Assembly (NCBI GenBank): GCA_017481725.1
Contig: JAFUOX010000041.1
Coordinates: 1 to 41,182, forward strand
Direction of reading: 5' to 3'
DNA length: 41,182 nt
From: Kiritimatiellia bacterium
GTDB taxonomy: Bacteria; Verrucomicrobiota; Kiritimatiellia; RFP12; UBA3636
In this document: positions 7,684-17,174 of the stretch, one piece after another
Position numbering within the stretch: position 1 is the stretch's first letter
Layout of the letters: every line of letters begins with the position of its first letter
Notes under the pieces: model-generated
Seen by the model: the letters and a program-made list of their open reading frames with translations, nothing else
Databases searched by the model: none
What the model was told of the DNA's origin: nothing
Program-made: the position numbers and the translations under genes

Positions 7684-8865
7684 GTGACAGAGAGAGATGC
7701 GTATATTGCACTAAATATGGTTAAGGGTGTGGGTGTTGTTACTTTGCGTAATGCAGTAAAAATTTTTGGTTCAGCACTAAAGGTTTTTAATTGCAATACA
7801 GAAGAATTAGCCCAGGTTCGGGGAGTAGGTACTACCCGGGCAGAAATGATTTTGGAGGATTTAAGAAGAGTAGATTGGAAAAAAGAAAAGGAGCTTGCTG
7901 AAAGTAGGTCGATTAAGCTTATAACTATTATAGATGAAGAATATCCAGAGCTACTGAAGAAAATCAGTTATCCTCCTATAGTATTATATGTAAGAGGAAA
8001 TGTAGAGGCACTTAAGGCCGCTGCAGTTGGAATAGTGGGAACTAGAAATCCTTCTCTATATGGTAGAGCTATGGCAAAAAAATTTGCTTATGGACTTGCA
8101 CAACGGGGCGTATGTGTTATATCTGGTCTTGCGATGGGAATAGATACTGAGGCTCATATGGCAACTCTTTTAGGAAAGGGGCAAACGGTCGCTGTTGTTG
8201 GTTGTGCTTTGGATTGTTTATATCCTAAAGAAAATAAAGAGCTTGCCCAAAATATTATTAACTCCGGAGGTGCCGTGATTTCTGAATATCCATTTGGAGT
8301 TTTTGGTAACCGTCAAACTTTTCCTATGAGAAATCGAATAATTTCAGGCTTGTCACATGGTGTTCTTGTGGTGGAGGCAGCAATTAATAGTGGATCATTA
8401 ATTACCGCTGAGCGAGCAATGGAACAAAACCGTCCTGTTATGGCGATACCTGGCAGATTAGATAGTGAGCTATCAGTTGGAACTAATCGCTTAATTTCAG
8501 AGGGAGCCCGCTTAGTTGAAACTGTTGACGATATTATTGAAGAAATGAACAATATGAATGCTTTAGCATTAGAATATCCAACAATCAACTTAGCTGATGA
8601 ATATAAAAAAGAAAATCCCAATCTATTTAATGAATTTGAGAAACAAAAAACGCCAAAAAAAGAAAAACCAAAACCAAAGCTTGATGAAATAGAACAAAAA
8701 TTATTAGAAGCACTTGGTTCTGAGGAAATGACAGTTGATGCACTAATTGCAATCACAAATATTCCTCCTGTGCAAATTGGCGGTCGTTTAATATCTCTTG
8801 AAATGAAAGGGCTTATAAATAGGTATCCTGGAAATGTATTAAAAGCAAAACAAATAGCAATTTAA
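7684..8865 (+). CDS. dprA: DNA-protecting protein DprA (Smf)
   Basis: This 393-aa protein has the three-part DprA layout. Residues 8-60 form a helix-hairpin-helix/SAM-like region (VKGVGVVTL and VRGVGTTRA). Residues 75-285 are the Rossmann-like core, with G-T-R at 119-121, S147-GLAMGID154, FPMRNRIISGL at 213-223 and S-G-S-L at 236-239. A C-terminal winged-helix (DML1-like) domain lies at about 330-390, after a Lys/Pro-rich linker. DprA loads RecA onto incoming single-stranded DNA during natural transformation and is also widespread in bacteria not known to be competent. The GTG start is chosen because GGAGAG sits at proper spacing; an ATG at 7671 is out of frame. The topA gene follows 41 bp later, the common dprA-topA order. 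Confidence 0.95.
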   Translation: MTERDAYIALNMVKGVGVVTLRNAVKIFGSALKVFNCNTEELAQVRGVGTTRAEMILEDLRRVDWKKEKELAESRSIKLITIIDEEYPELLKKISYPPIVLYVRGNVEALKAAAVGIVGTRNPSLYGRAMAKKFAYGLAQRGVCVISGLAMGIDTEAHMATLLGKGQTVAVVGCALDCLYPKENKELAQNIINSGGAVISEYPFGVFGNRQTFPMRNRIISGLSHGVLVVEAAINSGSLITAERAMEQNRPVMAIPGRLDSELSVGTNRLISEGARLVETVDDIIEEMNNMNALALEYPTINLADEYKKENPNLFNEFEKQKTPKKEKPKPKLDEIEQKLLEALGSEEMTVDALIAITNIPPVQIGGRLISLEMKGLINRYPGNVLKAKQIAI

Positions 8866-8906
8866 AATAAATTTTTGTAAAAACACATAGAATAAGGAAT
8901 ATAAAC

Positions 8907-11510
8907 ATGAAACTAATTATAGTAGAGTCTCCAGCAAAAGCAAAAACCATTGGTAAAATAATGGGAAAAGATTTTAATGTAATGGCATCAAAGGGTCATA
9001 TCCGCGATCTCCCAAAAGACACCCTAGCAATTGATGTTAATAACAACTATAAACCACGCTACGAAATTTCTCAAGATCGTGAGGCAATAATTAATAGCCT
9101 TGTTTCTGCTGCAAAGAAGAGCGATGAAATATTCCTCGCACCCGATCCTGACCGCGAGGGAGAAGCAATTGCTTGGCACTTAAAGGAAGTGCTTTCTGAA
9201 AAGCTAGAAAATAAAAAGATTCCTTTTCGTCGCGTTCAATATAATGAGATTACACCAAGTGCAGTTCGTAAAGCATTTGCTGCTCCAGGTGAAATTAATA
9301 TGCCACGCGTTGATGCTCAGCAGGCACGCCGCTTGCTAGATCGTATTGTGGGTTATAAAATTAGTCCATTCCTTGGAAAAAGTCTTGGCTCAAGCAATTT
9401 AAGTGCGGGCCGTGTGCAAACAGTGGCTCTTCGCCTAGTTTGCGAGCGTGATGCAGAAATTGCAGCCTTTATTCCAACTCCATATTGGATCTTTTCTGGA
9501 ATGTTCAGTAAGCTTGTTGAGCCAAAGCAGCCTTTCAAGGCAACTCTCAAAAGCATCAATGGCAAAAAAGCAGATATTAAGGATGAAGCTCTTCAACAGC
9601 AAATCCAAGCTGTCTTAGATACATGTAAATATAAGCTAGCAGATTTAAAGACAACTACAGAGAAAAAATCTACAAAACCTCCATTTAAAACAAGTACTCT
9701 TCAGCAAGCTGCTTCAAATGCTTTTGGTTTTTCTCCAAGTGCAACAATGCAGATTGCTCAAAAGCTATATGAGGGTGTAGAACTTAAGGACGAAGGAACT
9801 GTCGGTCTTATCACATACATGCGTACGGACTCTGTTGCTGTATCTAATGATGCTCGAGATGCTGCCCACCGTTATATTACTCAGAATTTTGGTGAGCAAT
9901 ATTTTAATGGTAAGAATTTTACTAATGCAAAGAATGCTCAAGCAGCTCATGAATGTATTCGCCCAACAGATCCAATGCGCACCCCAGAGCATGTTAAGGG
10001 TGTTCTAAGCGACCGTGACTTTAAACTTTATTCTTTAATTTGGTCTCGCTTTATTGCTAGCCAAATGGCAGATGTTGTATATGAGCAGCTAACAGCTTTT
10101 ATTGATACAGAGTCATCTTCTCCAGATGTATATACTTTTATTGCATCAGCTCGTAAGCTAATCTTTGATGGCTTTACAAAACTAATCAAAGAAAAACCAC
10201 GTAAGCAGGAAAATGAAAATGAAGATGGAGAGGAGGAGTTTTTAGATGGCCTACCTCCATTAGAGATAGGTGAGTATCTTCAGCCAGTTGGTGCAGCTCC
10301 AAAGAGTGAGCGCAAAGAGAATAAGCCACCATACAGATTTAATGAAGCTTCACTAATCCAAGAGCTGGAGCGTAATGGTATTGGCCGTCCATCAACCTAT
10401 GCAACAATTATTAAAACACTTAATGATCGCCGCTATGTTGAAAAAGAGGGTAAGGCAATGCATGCAACCGAGCTTGGTGTTGATGTAAATAATGTTCTTA
10501 TCAAATATTTTCCAGAGCTATTTAACGTTAAGTTTACTGCTTCTATGGAAGAGGAGCTTGATAAAATTGAAGAGAGCCAAGCAGAATGGACTTCAATGAT
10601 TGATACCTTCTTTAAGAAGTTGGAGGAATGGCTCTCACAAGCTCGTGGTGCCGTAAAGCCAGAGGTGGTTCAAGCAGTACTTGAGCTTATGGCTAATATT
10701 GAAAATTGGGCAAAACCAATTCGCACAGGCCGTCACTCCTTTAGTGAACAGCGTTTCTTGAAGGATATTAAAGCTTGCCTTGAGCCAACAGATTCAGATC
10801 AAAAACGCTCTCGCTCCGTGACAGAGCGTCAATTTAAAACTCTAATTGATATTGCATATCGTTATAAGAATGAAATACCAGGATTAGAAGCAAAATTAGC
10901 TGAGATAGGTGTTGAATATAAGCCAGAGGAACCAGCTGCACCAGATGAGAAGGTTCTAAAGCTATTTCAAGTAATGGATAAGGCAGGCATCCCAGATGAG
11001 AAGGATCAAGCATTTGTAAATTCATTGAAAAATTGGGTTACAGGTGGTAGAGCACTTACTGCAAAACAACAATATCGCCTACAAATCATTTTTAATGGAA
11101 TGCATAATAAGGTTACAGATTTTTCTCCAGAGCTATGTTCAACCCTAGGTATTGAATATAAGCCAGTTGAAAAGGTTGACACAAGTAAAATTGAAGATTT
11201 GTTAACTGCATTATCTAAGGTTGCAAATTGGCGCCAGCCTTCAAAGCGTGGTAAGCGTTTGTTTAATGATTATGATTTCTATACATCTGTTCAGCAGCAG
11301 TTCTCAAATAATAAGGTTCTTTCTGATCGCCAGCTTTCCTGCTTGGATCGCTTGGTTGTAACCTATAAAGACCAGATTGAGAATTTTGCTGAATTAGCAA
11401 AGAAATATGATTTAAAGGAGGATGCACCAAAGCATCGCTATACATCAAAGACAAAGTCTGATTCCTCAGCAGATAAGGATAATGTTTCTTTGTCTTCTTC
11501 AATCGATTAA
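8907..11510 (+). CDS. topA: DNA topoisomerase I (type IA) with a non-zinc C-terminal repeat region
   Basis: The Toprim domain is seen in VESPAKAKTI (E7) and D80-P-D-R-E-G, and the strand-cleaving tyrosine is Y304 in GLITYMRTDS. The core is complete to about residue 580 and relaxes negative supercoils through a 5'-phosphotyrosine intermediate. Unusually, no CxxC zinc-finger pairs follow. Instead three degenerate copies of a helical repeat of about 75 residues occupy roughly 588-668, 681-755 and 759-836. They share an aromatic/Pro start, a Gly-x-x-x-Phe segment and an Arg/Gln-x-x-x-Leu helix ending near an IEYKP-like segment. An acidic insert (EDGEEE) lies near 435. The tail is Ser/Asp-rich. 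AAGGAA precedes the ATG. The protease gene begins 28 bp downstream. Confidence 0.97.
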   Translation: MKLIIVESPAKAKTIGKIMGKDFNVMASKGHIRDLPKDTLAIDVNNNYKPRYEISQDREAIINSLVSAAKKSDEIFLAPDPDREGEAIAWHLKEVLSEKLENKKIPFRRVQYNEITPSAVRKAFAAPGEINMPRVDAQQARRLLDRIVGYKISPFLGKSLGSSNLSAGRVQTVALRLVCERDAEIAAFIPTPYWIFSGMFSKLVEPKQPFKATLKSINGKKADIKDEALQQQIQAVLDTCKYKLADLKTTTEKKSTKPPFKTSTLQQAASNAFGFSPSATMQIAQKLYEGVELKDEGTVGLITYMRTDSVAVSNDARDAAHRYITQNFGEQYFNGKNFTNAKNAQAAHECIRPTDPMRTPEHVKGVLSDRDFKLYSLIWSRFIASQMADVVYEQLTAFIDTESSSPDVYTFIASARKLIFDGFTKLIKEKPRKQENENEDGEEEFLDGLPPLEIGEYLQPVGAAPKSERKENKPPYRFNEASLIQELERNGIGRPSTYATIIKTLNDRRYVEKEGKAMHATELGVDVNNVLIKYFPELFNVKFTASMEEELDKIEESQAEWTSMIDTFFKKLEEWLSQARGAVKPEVVQAVLELMANIENWAKPIRTGRHSFSEQRFLKDIKACLEPTDSDQKRSRSVTERQFKTLIDIAYRYKNEIPGLEAKLAEIGVEYKPEEPAAPDEKVLKLFQVMDKAGIPDEKDQAFVNSLKNWVTGGRALTAKQQYRLQIIFNGMHNKVTDFSPELCSTLGIEYKPVEKVDTSKIEDLLTALSKVANWRQPSKRGKRLFNDYDFYTSVQQQFSNNKVLSDRQLSCLDRLVVTYKDQIENFAELAKKYDLKEDAPKHRYTSKTKSDSSADKDNVSLSSSID

Positions 11511-11538
11511 AAAAAATTGTGTTATTTGAGGTGTATTA

Positions 11539-14052
11539 ATGAAATACAAATATGTAACAAGGGGATTATTTATTGTATTTGCCTTTGTCTTAATTAAGGC
11601 AATATTTGCAGATGAGCCAGAAATACCTCAGCTCCTTCCTTCTATCGAAGCAAATCCTTCTATTCAATTAGATGAGAAATCGATAGATGAAGTTGCTCCT
11701 TTATATGAGGAAAAAGTAATTAGCAAGGAAGAGGCAACCGTTGGTGGAGATGATTATGTTTCTGCCAATGAACCTAAAGCCCAAAAGGATGTTGCAGAAT
11801 CTCAAGCTCAGGTATTTGTCTCTGGTGCTAAAAATGTTTATTCAATGATGCCAGGCATTCATTTCCTTCATAAGCCTATGAATTATGATCTTGGTGTTAT
11901 TGCATGGACAAATTATATTAAGGTTCTTGATTTTCAGAGAATCTTTTTTATCAAAGAAGATATTGATGAATTTGAAAAATCAAAAAACATTCAAATCTCT
12001 CTATTAAAGGATGGTGATTTCTCTTACGCAATTAATGTGTTGGAGGTTTATCGTAAGCGAGTTTCTGAATACAAAGCTTTTGCTGAAAATTATTTCAAAG
12101 ATAAGTCAGCAGAGGAATATTTGGCCTCAATAAATAACTTTTCCACAAACGAAGAGTTTTTATGGAAGCGTAAAAATGCCCTATGGCCAGAAAATAAAGA
12201 AGCTCAAGAAAAGGTCTGGGAAAACCGCTTAAAAAATCAATATCTTGCAGCAATAATTAATGAGGCAATTGATAGAGAGAAAAAAGCAGCAAAGCAAAGC
12301 TCAGATGTAGCTGCTTCTCAAACAAATGAATTCTCAACAGCAATTACTGATATTGTTACACAAGAATTTCATAAAAAAACAGTTGATAACATTTTGAAAA
12401 GAGTTTGCCGCCTTTATGATGTAATGCAGGATTTGGACATTGATACTTATAAATCTTATTTTATAAATTCTTTTACAGAAGCTTATGATCCACATTCATC
12501 ATATCTTTCTCCTGAAAAGAAAGAAGATTTTGATATTGATATGGGTTTATCTCTACAGGGTATCGGTGCAACTCTTACAATTGATGATGGAATGCCAAAG
12601 ATTGTGGATATTATTCCTGGAAGTCCTGCGGATAGAGATATTTCTGAGACACATCTAATTCCTGGCGATAAAATTATTGCTGTTGCTCAAGGAGATGAGG
12701 AATTTGTTGATGTAACCCATTGGCCTCTTAATAAGGCAGTTCGATTAATTCGAGGACCAAAGGATAGTGTTGTCCGTTTAAAGGTTATTCCTTCTACAGA
12801 TGCTACTGGCACAACAACAAAAATTGTAACCCTTGTGCGCGATGAAATTAAGCTTGAAGAGCAGGCTGTTTCTTATTTATCAAAGGAAGTTATAGATGCA
12901 TCTGGAAAGACACGTAAGCTTGGTTACATACATCTTCCTTCCTTCTATTCTAATGCAGCATCGATATCTGATGAGAATATGGATGATTTTCGTTCTGCTA
13001 CATTAGATATGGAGAAAGCAATTTCCGAATTAAAAAATGATAGTGTTGAGGGCATTGTTCTTGATCTTAGAGGCAATGGTGGCGGTTCATTGCCAGAAGC
13101 AATTTCTATTGCTGGTTTATTTATTAAGCGCGGTCCTGTTGTTTTAGTAAAGGAGCGTTATAGAGTCCACAAGCTGCGTGATGAGCATGCAGGGGTTGCT
13201 TATAGTGGTCCTCTTGTGGTTCTTATTGATAAGCTTAGTGCATCAGCATCTGAAATTGTTGCTGGTACACTCCAGGATTATGGTCGTGCAATTATTATTG
13301 GTGATAGACAGACCCACGGCAAAGGAACAGTTCAAACTATCATGCCTTTAGGTGTTGATGTTGATAATTCTTTGGGTGCATTAAAGGTGACGACTGCTTC
13401 TTTTTATCGTATCAATGGTTCATCAACACAAATTAAGGGTGTTGCTTCTGACATTGTTTTATCATCTGTATTTGATTACATTTCTGATTTAGGTGAGGAT
13501 AATCTTCCAAATGCAATTCCTCATACTACGGTTCGCGGTGCATCTTATTCTTTGGTGGCAAATCTTGAAGATACAATTGCTGCTGTAAAGAAGCTTTCAG
13601 ATGCTCGCCTTGCGAAAAATGAGAAATGGTCAAAGCATCTTGCAATGCTAGAGTGTGTTAATATGATAAACACAAATGAGTATGCTTCTTTAAATTATGA
13701 GGTTCGTCTTCAAGAGGAGCGCCAAAATCGCAAAGCAACTGACGATACAATAGAGGACGATTCTAACGAAGCTTTATTTATTTCTTCAAGCAATTCTTCT
13801 AATAGTGAAGAAAGTGAGGATGTAGATGAAACCGTGAAAAAAGCTTTGGAGGAGGCTGCAAAGACTCCAGAACAACGCAAAAAGGAGCGTGAGGAGCAGA
13901 AGCAGAAGAGAAGAGAGAAAGATGTTGTTTTAAATGAATCTTATAATATTATGATAGATATTATTGATTCAGGTCTTCCAACAGGAGCACTTCCTGAAAA
14001 AACATCACCAGATTTAGATTTTATTTTAGATTTCTTCTCTCCAGCAAAATAA
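11539..14052 (+). CDS. prc: Tail-specific carboxy-terminal processing protease (S41, Prc/Tsp)
   Basis: This 837-aa protein begins with a signal peptide (about residues 1-25, ending IFA-DEPE), so it is periplasmic. A large N-terminal helical region precedes a PDZ domain (about 335-430), followed by the S41 core. The SASASE motif contains the catalytic serine (S569 in the S-A-S-A-S-E alignment of the Tsp family), and the general-base lysine is K595 in HGKGTVQ. The C-terminal region is long, highly charged and rich in Glu/Lys/Gln, as in E. coli Prc. Prc degrades or trims periplasmic proteins from their C-termini, including peptidoglycan hydrolases and lipoproteins. It lies close behind topA and is closed by a terminator at 14061. 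Confidence 0.95.
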   Translation: MKYKYVTRGLFIVFAFVLIKAIFADEPEIPQLLPSIEANPSIQLDEKSIDEVAPLYEEKVISKEEATVGGDDYVSANEPKAQKDVAESQAQVFVSGAKNVYSMMPGIHFLHKPMNYDLGVIAWTNYIKVLDFQRIFFIKEDIDEFEKSKNIQISLLKDGDFSYAINVLEVYRKRVSEYKAFAENYFKDKSAEEYLASINNFSTNEEFLWKRKNALWPENKEAQEKVWENRLKNQYLAAIINEAIDREKKAAKQSSDVAASQTNEFSTAITDIVTQEFHKKTVDNILKRVCRLYDVMQDLDIDTYKSYFINSFTEAYDPHSSYLSPEKKEDFDIDMGLSLQGIGATLTIDDGMPKIVDIIPGSPADRDISETHLIPGDKIIAVAQGDEEFVDVTHWPLNKAVRLIRGPKDSVVRLKVIPSTDATGTTTKIVTLVRDEIKLEEQAVSYLSKEVIDASGKTRKLGYIHLPSFYSNAASISDENMDDFRSATLDMEKAISELKNDSVEGIVLDLRGNGGGSLPEAISIAGLFIKRGPVVLVKERYRVHKLRDEHAGVAYSGPLVVLIDKLSASASEIVAGTLQDYGRAIIIGDRQTHGKGTVQTIMPLGVDVDNSLGALKVTTASFYRINGSSTQIKGVASDIVLSSVFDYISDLGEDNLPNAIPHTTVRGASYSLVANLEDTIAAVKKLSDARLAKNEKWSKHLAMLECVNMINTNEYASLNYEVRLQEERQNRKATDDTIEDDSNEALFISSSNSSNSEESEDVDETVKKALEEAAKTPEQRKKEREEQKQKRREKDVVLNESYNIMIDIIDSGLPTGALPEKTSPDLDFILDFFSPAK

Positions 14053-14060
14053 TACAGAAG

Positions 14061-14090
14061 GGCGTCCGCTTATGGGCGCCTTTTTGTTTT
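14061..14090 (+). terminator. Terminator after the topA-prc unit
   Basis: GGCGTCC (14061-14067) pairs with GGGCGCC (14074-14080), with one G-T pair and loop GCTTAT. TTTTTGTTTT follows. It separates the protease gene from feoAB. Confidence 0.8.
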
Positions 14091-14154
14091 AATAAAGGAC
14101 CAGTATTTCCCAGTAGTGTAATATGCAAAAGCAAATGCAAAAATACCGGTTTTA

Positions 14155-14223
14155 AAAGTTAAATTTGTCTAACTTTATGCTTGATTTCCATGTGTAGAAA
14201 TGATAATGTTATACGCGTCTAAC
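14155..14223 (+). promoter_or_regulatory. Two GTTA-N8-TAAC dyads upstream of feoA (candidate iron-regulator operators)
   Basis: The first dyad is GTTA 14158-14161 and TAAC 14170-14173, with arms extending to AAAGTTA/TAACTTT. The second is GTTA 14208-14211 and TAAC 14220-14223. Both end in GTCTAAC and are exactly 50 bp apart. The second overlaps a Fur-like word TGATAATG. Ferrous iron uptake genes are usually repressed by Fur or DtxR-type proteins. Which regulator acts here is inference. Confidence 0.5.
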
Positions 14224-14246
14224 AAATAAAAGGATGATTCACTAAA

Positions 14247-14474
14247 ATGAAAATTTCAGAAATGAAGCTAGGTGATGTCGCTGAAATCGCTGGTTACAAT
14301 GATGGTAATGCCACATATAGAGCTAAAATACTAGCTCTTGGACTCATTACTGGCACAAAAATTAAATTGATAAATGTCGCTCCACTCGGTGATCCAGTGG
14401 AATTTGCTGTTCGCGGATATCATTTGTCCCTTCGTCGTGAAGAAGCAGATATTTTACAAATTAAAAAAATATAG
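14247..14474 (+). CDS. feoA: Ferrous iron transport protein A
   Basis: This 75-aa protein has the SH3-like FeoA fold: MKISEMKLGDVAEIAGY, then a helix with KILALGLITGTKIKLINVAP, and PVEFAVRGYHLSLRREEA with the usual G-Y-x-L-S-L-R ending. FeoA is a small cytoplasmic partner needed for FeoB activity. It stops 18 bp before feoB, the standard order, and sits behind the putative iron-box pair. AAAGGATGA precedes the start by a few bases. Confidence 0.95.
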   Translation: MKISEMKLGDVAEIAGYNDGNATYRAKILALGLITGTKIKLINVAPLGDPVEFAVRGYHLSLRREEADILQIKKI

Positions 14475-14492
14475 CACATAAGGTCACTTTCT

Positions 14493-16853
14493 ATGAACGA
14501 AAAGCAAATAACTATCGGTTTGGTGGGTAATCCCAATAGTGGGAAAACAACAATTTTTAATGGGCTTACTGGTGCTCGCCAGCATGTTGGTAATTGGCCC
14601 GGCGTAACAGTCGAAAAAAAAGATGGAAGCTTTTTGTTAGATAAAGAAACAATCGTTAAGGTTGTTGATACCCCTGGAATATATTCTCTTTTAGCAACAA
14701 GCGAGGATGAAAAAGCTACTCTTGGCTTCGTTCTCTCGCGAGAAGCTGATGTTATTATCAATGTTGTTGATGCAACTTGTATCGAGCGTAGCTTATATCT
14801 GACTCTTTTACTTCGCGAGTTAAATATCCCAACAGCTATTGCTGTATCTATGATGGATGTGGCTCATAAGCGAGAAATTCAGCTTGATTTAAATAAAATC
14901 TCAGAGCGACTAGGTGTGCCAATTGTAACTGTTAATGGCTCCAAAAGGTCTGATATCAACAACCTTAAAAAGTTAGTCGTAGAGCTTGCAACTACAAAGC
15001 CAATATGTAAGGTAGAGCCAAAGCTCCCTGCACAAATGGAGGCAGTAGTGCAAGAGCTTGCTGGCAAGCTATCAAAGACTGCAGAGGAATTGAAAATTCC
15101 TGCCCGCACGGTTGCCACAAAGCTACTAGAAAATGGTCCTCATATTGAAACAGTAGCAAAGGCATGTGGTGAGTATGATGAAAAAGTAATTCGTTCTGCT
15201 CAAAATGAAATAGAAAAGAGTTTGGGTAAGCCAGCCGATGTAGTGCTAGCAGAGGCTCGATACAAAACAATTGATAGCGTATGCGTGAATGCTATTGTTC
15301 TTCCAAAGGAGAAGCCTCATTTTACAGAGAAAATTGATAAAATTGCTCTAAATCGTTTCTTTGGCATTCCTGTGTTCCTATTCATTATGTATATAGTATT
15401 TTGGTTAACTCAGGTTGTTGGTGGTGCATTTATTGATTTCTTTGATATTGCCGCCGGGACTATTTTTGTTGATGGCTTTGGGTGCTTGCTAGAATCTATT
15501 GGTACTCCAGCTTGGCTTAAGGTTATTCTTGCTGATGGCGTCGGTGCTGGCTTACAGACGGTTGCAACTTTTATCCCACCAATTTTCTTTATGTTTATGT
15601 GCTTAGCAATACTTGAAGATTCTGGGTATATGGCACGTGCTGCATTTGTGATGGACCGATTGCTCCGCTGGCTTGGATTACCAGGAAAATCCTTCGTGCC
15701 AATGCTTGTGGGTTTTGGTTGCACAGTTCCTGCAATTATGAGCACACGAACACTTGAAAGCAAGCGCGACCGCTTCCTAACAATATTCATGACGCCATTT
15801 ATGTCCTGCGGAGCGAAGCTGCCAGTGTGGGTTGTGTTTGGTGCCGCATTTTTCAGTGAAAATCCTGGTCTTATGGTGTTCTACATCTATTTGGCAGGTA
15901 TTTTGTTGGGAATATTTACTGGATTAATAATGAAATGCACTTTGTTTAAGGGTGAGCCATCACGCTTTATTATGGAGCTCCCAGCATATCATTTCCCTTA
16001 TCCACGTCAAATATTTATTCGCACTTGGGAGCGTTTGAAGATATTTGTTACACGTGCAGGCCAAGTAATTGTCCCTATGATTTTGATTTTAGGGTTATTA
16101 AATTCTATTGGCAAGGATGGCTCTTTTGGCAATGAGGATTCAACAAACTCAATTCTTTCTGAGGTTGGAAAGACAATTACGCCAATCTTTGAGCCAATGG
16201 GAGTGGAAAAGGAAAATTGGCCAGCAACAGTATCAATCTTTACTGGGTTATTTGCTAAAGAGGCTGTAATTGGTACAATGACATCGCTTTATTCTCAGAA
16301 CTCAGGTTCTCCAGCAGTGCTTGATGAAAATATTGCTGGTGATGCCCTCGCTACTATTAATGAGACTTCTTGTGCAGATACTGTAGAGGAGGAGTGCTTT
16401 AGCTTTTGGGGTGGCTTAGGTGAAGCCTTTGCTACAATTCCAGAAAATCTTGGCGGCGTAGTCGCAAGTATTCTTGATCCTCTTGGTATGGGAGATATTT
16501 CCTCTGATGAAGAGGCTGTTGCAGAGACCTATGAATCAGATGTATCAGTATTTGTAAATCTCCGAAAAGGATTCAGTCAAGGTAAGCATCAAGCTTTTGC
16601 ATATTTGCTTTTCATTTTACTATATGTACCGTGCATCGCTGCAACTGGTGCGGCATATCGTGAGCTTGGCCGCTTCTATGCATCTATATTTGTTGGATAT
16701 CTAACAGTGCTTGGCTGGTGTGTGGCAACATTGTATTATCAATTAATTATTGCACAGCAGCTACTATGGATTATTATTCCAATATTGCTGCTAGTGGCAA
16801 TGTATACATCATTTTGGTTTATTGGTAAAAAGAAAAAAGTCGGAATGATGTAG
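14493..16853 (+). CDS. feoB: Ferrous iron transport protein B
   Basis: This 786-aa inner-membrane Fe(II) transporter has an N-terminal G domain with G1 GNPNSGKT (12-19), the switch region around HVGNWPGVTVEKKDG, G3 DTPGIYSL and a nearby NVVDATCIERSLYL. A GDI-like helical spacer follows. The membrane part has the Gate segments, including GCTVPAIMSTRTLESKRDR and FMSCGAKLPVWVVF, and a conserved GLFAKEAVIGTM. A cysteine pair lies in the large loop before the last helices, and the protein ends in a short basic tail. No feoC is seen. Co-transcription with feoA is clear, and a strong terminator lies 10 bp past the stop. In an anoxic gut habitat this would be the main iron uptake route. Confidence 0.97.
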   Translation: MNEKQITIGLVGNPNSGKTTIFNGLTGARQHVGNWPGVTVEKKDGSFLLDKETIVKVVDTPGIYSLLATSEDEKATLGFVLSREADVIINVVDATCIERSLYLTLLLRELNIPTAIAVSMMDVAHKREIQLDLNKISERLGVPIVTVNGSKRSDINNLKKLVVELATTKPICKVEPKLPAQMEAVVQELAGKLSKTAEELKIPARTVATKLLENGPHIETVAKACGEYDEKVIRSAQNEIEKSLGKPADVVLAEARYKTIDSVCVNAIVLPKEKPHFTEKIDKIALNRFFGIPVFLFIMYIVFWLTQVVGGAFIDFFDIAAGTIFVDGFGCLLESIGTPAWLKVILADGVGAGLQTVATFIPPIFFMFMCLAILEDSGYMARAAFVMDRLLRWLGLPGKSFVPMLVGFGCTVPAIMSTRTLESKRDRFLTIFMTPFMSCGAKLPVWVVFGAAFFSENPGLMVFYIYLAGILLGIFTGLIMKCTLFKGEPSRFIMELPAYHFPYPRQIFIRTWERLKIFVTRAGQVIVPMILILGLLNSIGKDGSFGNEDSTNSILSEVGKTITPIFEPMGVEKENWPATVSIFTGLFAKEAVIGTMTSLYSQNSGSPAVLDENIAGDALATINETSCADTVEEECFSFWGGLGEAFATIPENLGGVVASILDPLGMGDISSDEEAVAETYESDVSVFVNLRKGFSQGKHQAFAYLLFILLYVPCIAATGAAYRELGRFYASIFVGYLTVLGWCVATLYYQLIIAQQLLWIIIPILLLVAMYTSFWFIGKKKKVGMM

Positions 16854-16863
16854 TAAAAAAAAA

Positions 16864-16904
16864 GGCTGTCGCAAAACACATGGTTTTGCAACAGCCCCTT
16901 TTCT
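16864..16904 (+). terminator. Terminator after feoAB
   Basis: GGCTGT (16864-16869) and GCAAAAC (16871-16877) pair with GTTTTGC (16883-16889) and ACAGCC (16891-16896), with one C-A mismatch and a 5-nt loop. CCTTTTCTT follows. The A-run on the left gives it partial bidirectional character. Confidence 0.85.
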
Positions 16905-17002
16905 TCATACTCTTCCTGCACGCTTGCGTGATGCACGTGACGCCAAAGGGACGCAGAGACGCAAAGGTCGCAGAGGTCGCAGAGCCGTGACGCCATAAAA
17001 TA

Positions 17003-17075
17003 CACTAGCGGAATGAGCTTTGCCTTGACTATTGCTACTCTTTCGAAGCAATTTGGCAAACCTCATCCTCTAGTG
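17003..17075 (-). repeat. 73-bp palindromic repeat element, copy A
   Basis: The minus strand reads CACTAG at one end and CTAGTG at the other, with long imperfect arms (ATGAG-x-TTTGCC against GGCAAA-x-CTCAT) around an inner ATTGCT/AGCAAT stem. It has the same 73-bp length and nearly the same sequence as the copies at 29577 and 40889, in opposite orientation. Here the T-run next to the right arm is broken (GTATTTTAT). Confidence 0.85.
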
Positions 17076-17122
17076 TCCTCGCCCAGAAGAATATTAAGAT
17101 ACGGAGGCAATGCATTATAATA

Positions 17123-17174
17123 AATGAAGAATGAGGAATGAAGAATGAGGAATGAAGAATGAGGAATGAAGAAT
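17123..17174 (+). repeat. 14-bp minisatellite (GAATGAAGAATGAG)n
   Basis: About three and a half tandem copies of the 14-bp unit end in GAATTC. A degenerate inverted counterpart lies at about 29480-29530. The spacing and lack of unique spacers exclude a CRISPR array. Confidence 0.8.

Noticed and set aside
16739..17059. Conserved frame (…PNCFERxAIVKAKLIPLV…) on the minus strand here and on the plus strand at 29593-29796
   Set aside because: The shared peptide comes from the 73-bp DNA palindrome. The start is TTG in the 29593 copy, there is no ribosome site, and the frames diverge into the repeat words.
17123..17174. Possible CRISPR-like array in the GAATGAAGAATGAG region
   Set aside because: Unit is 14 bp with no spacers and no cas genes are in the window; it is a minisatellite.
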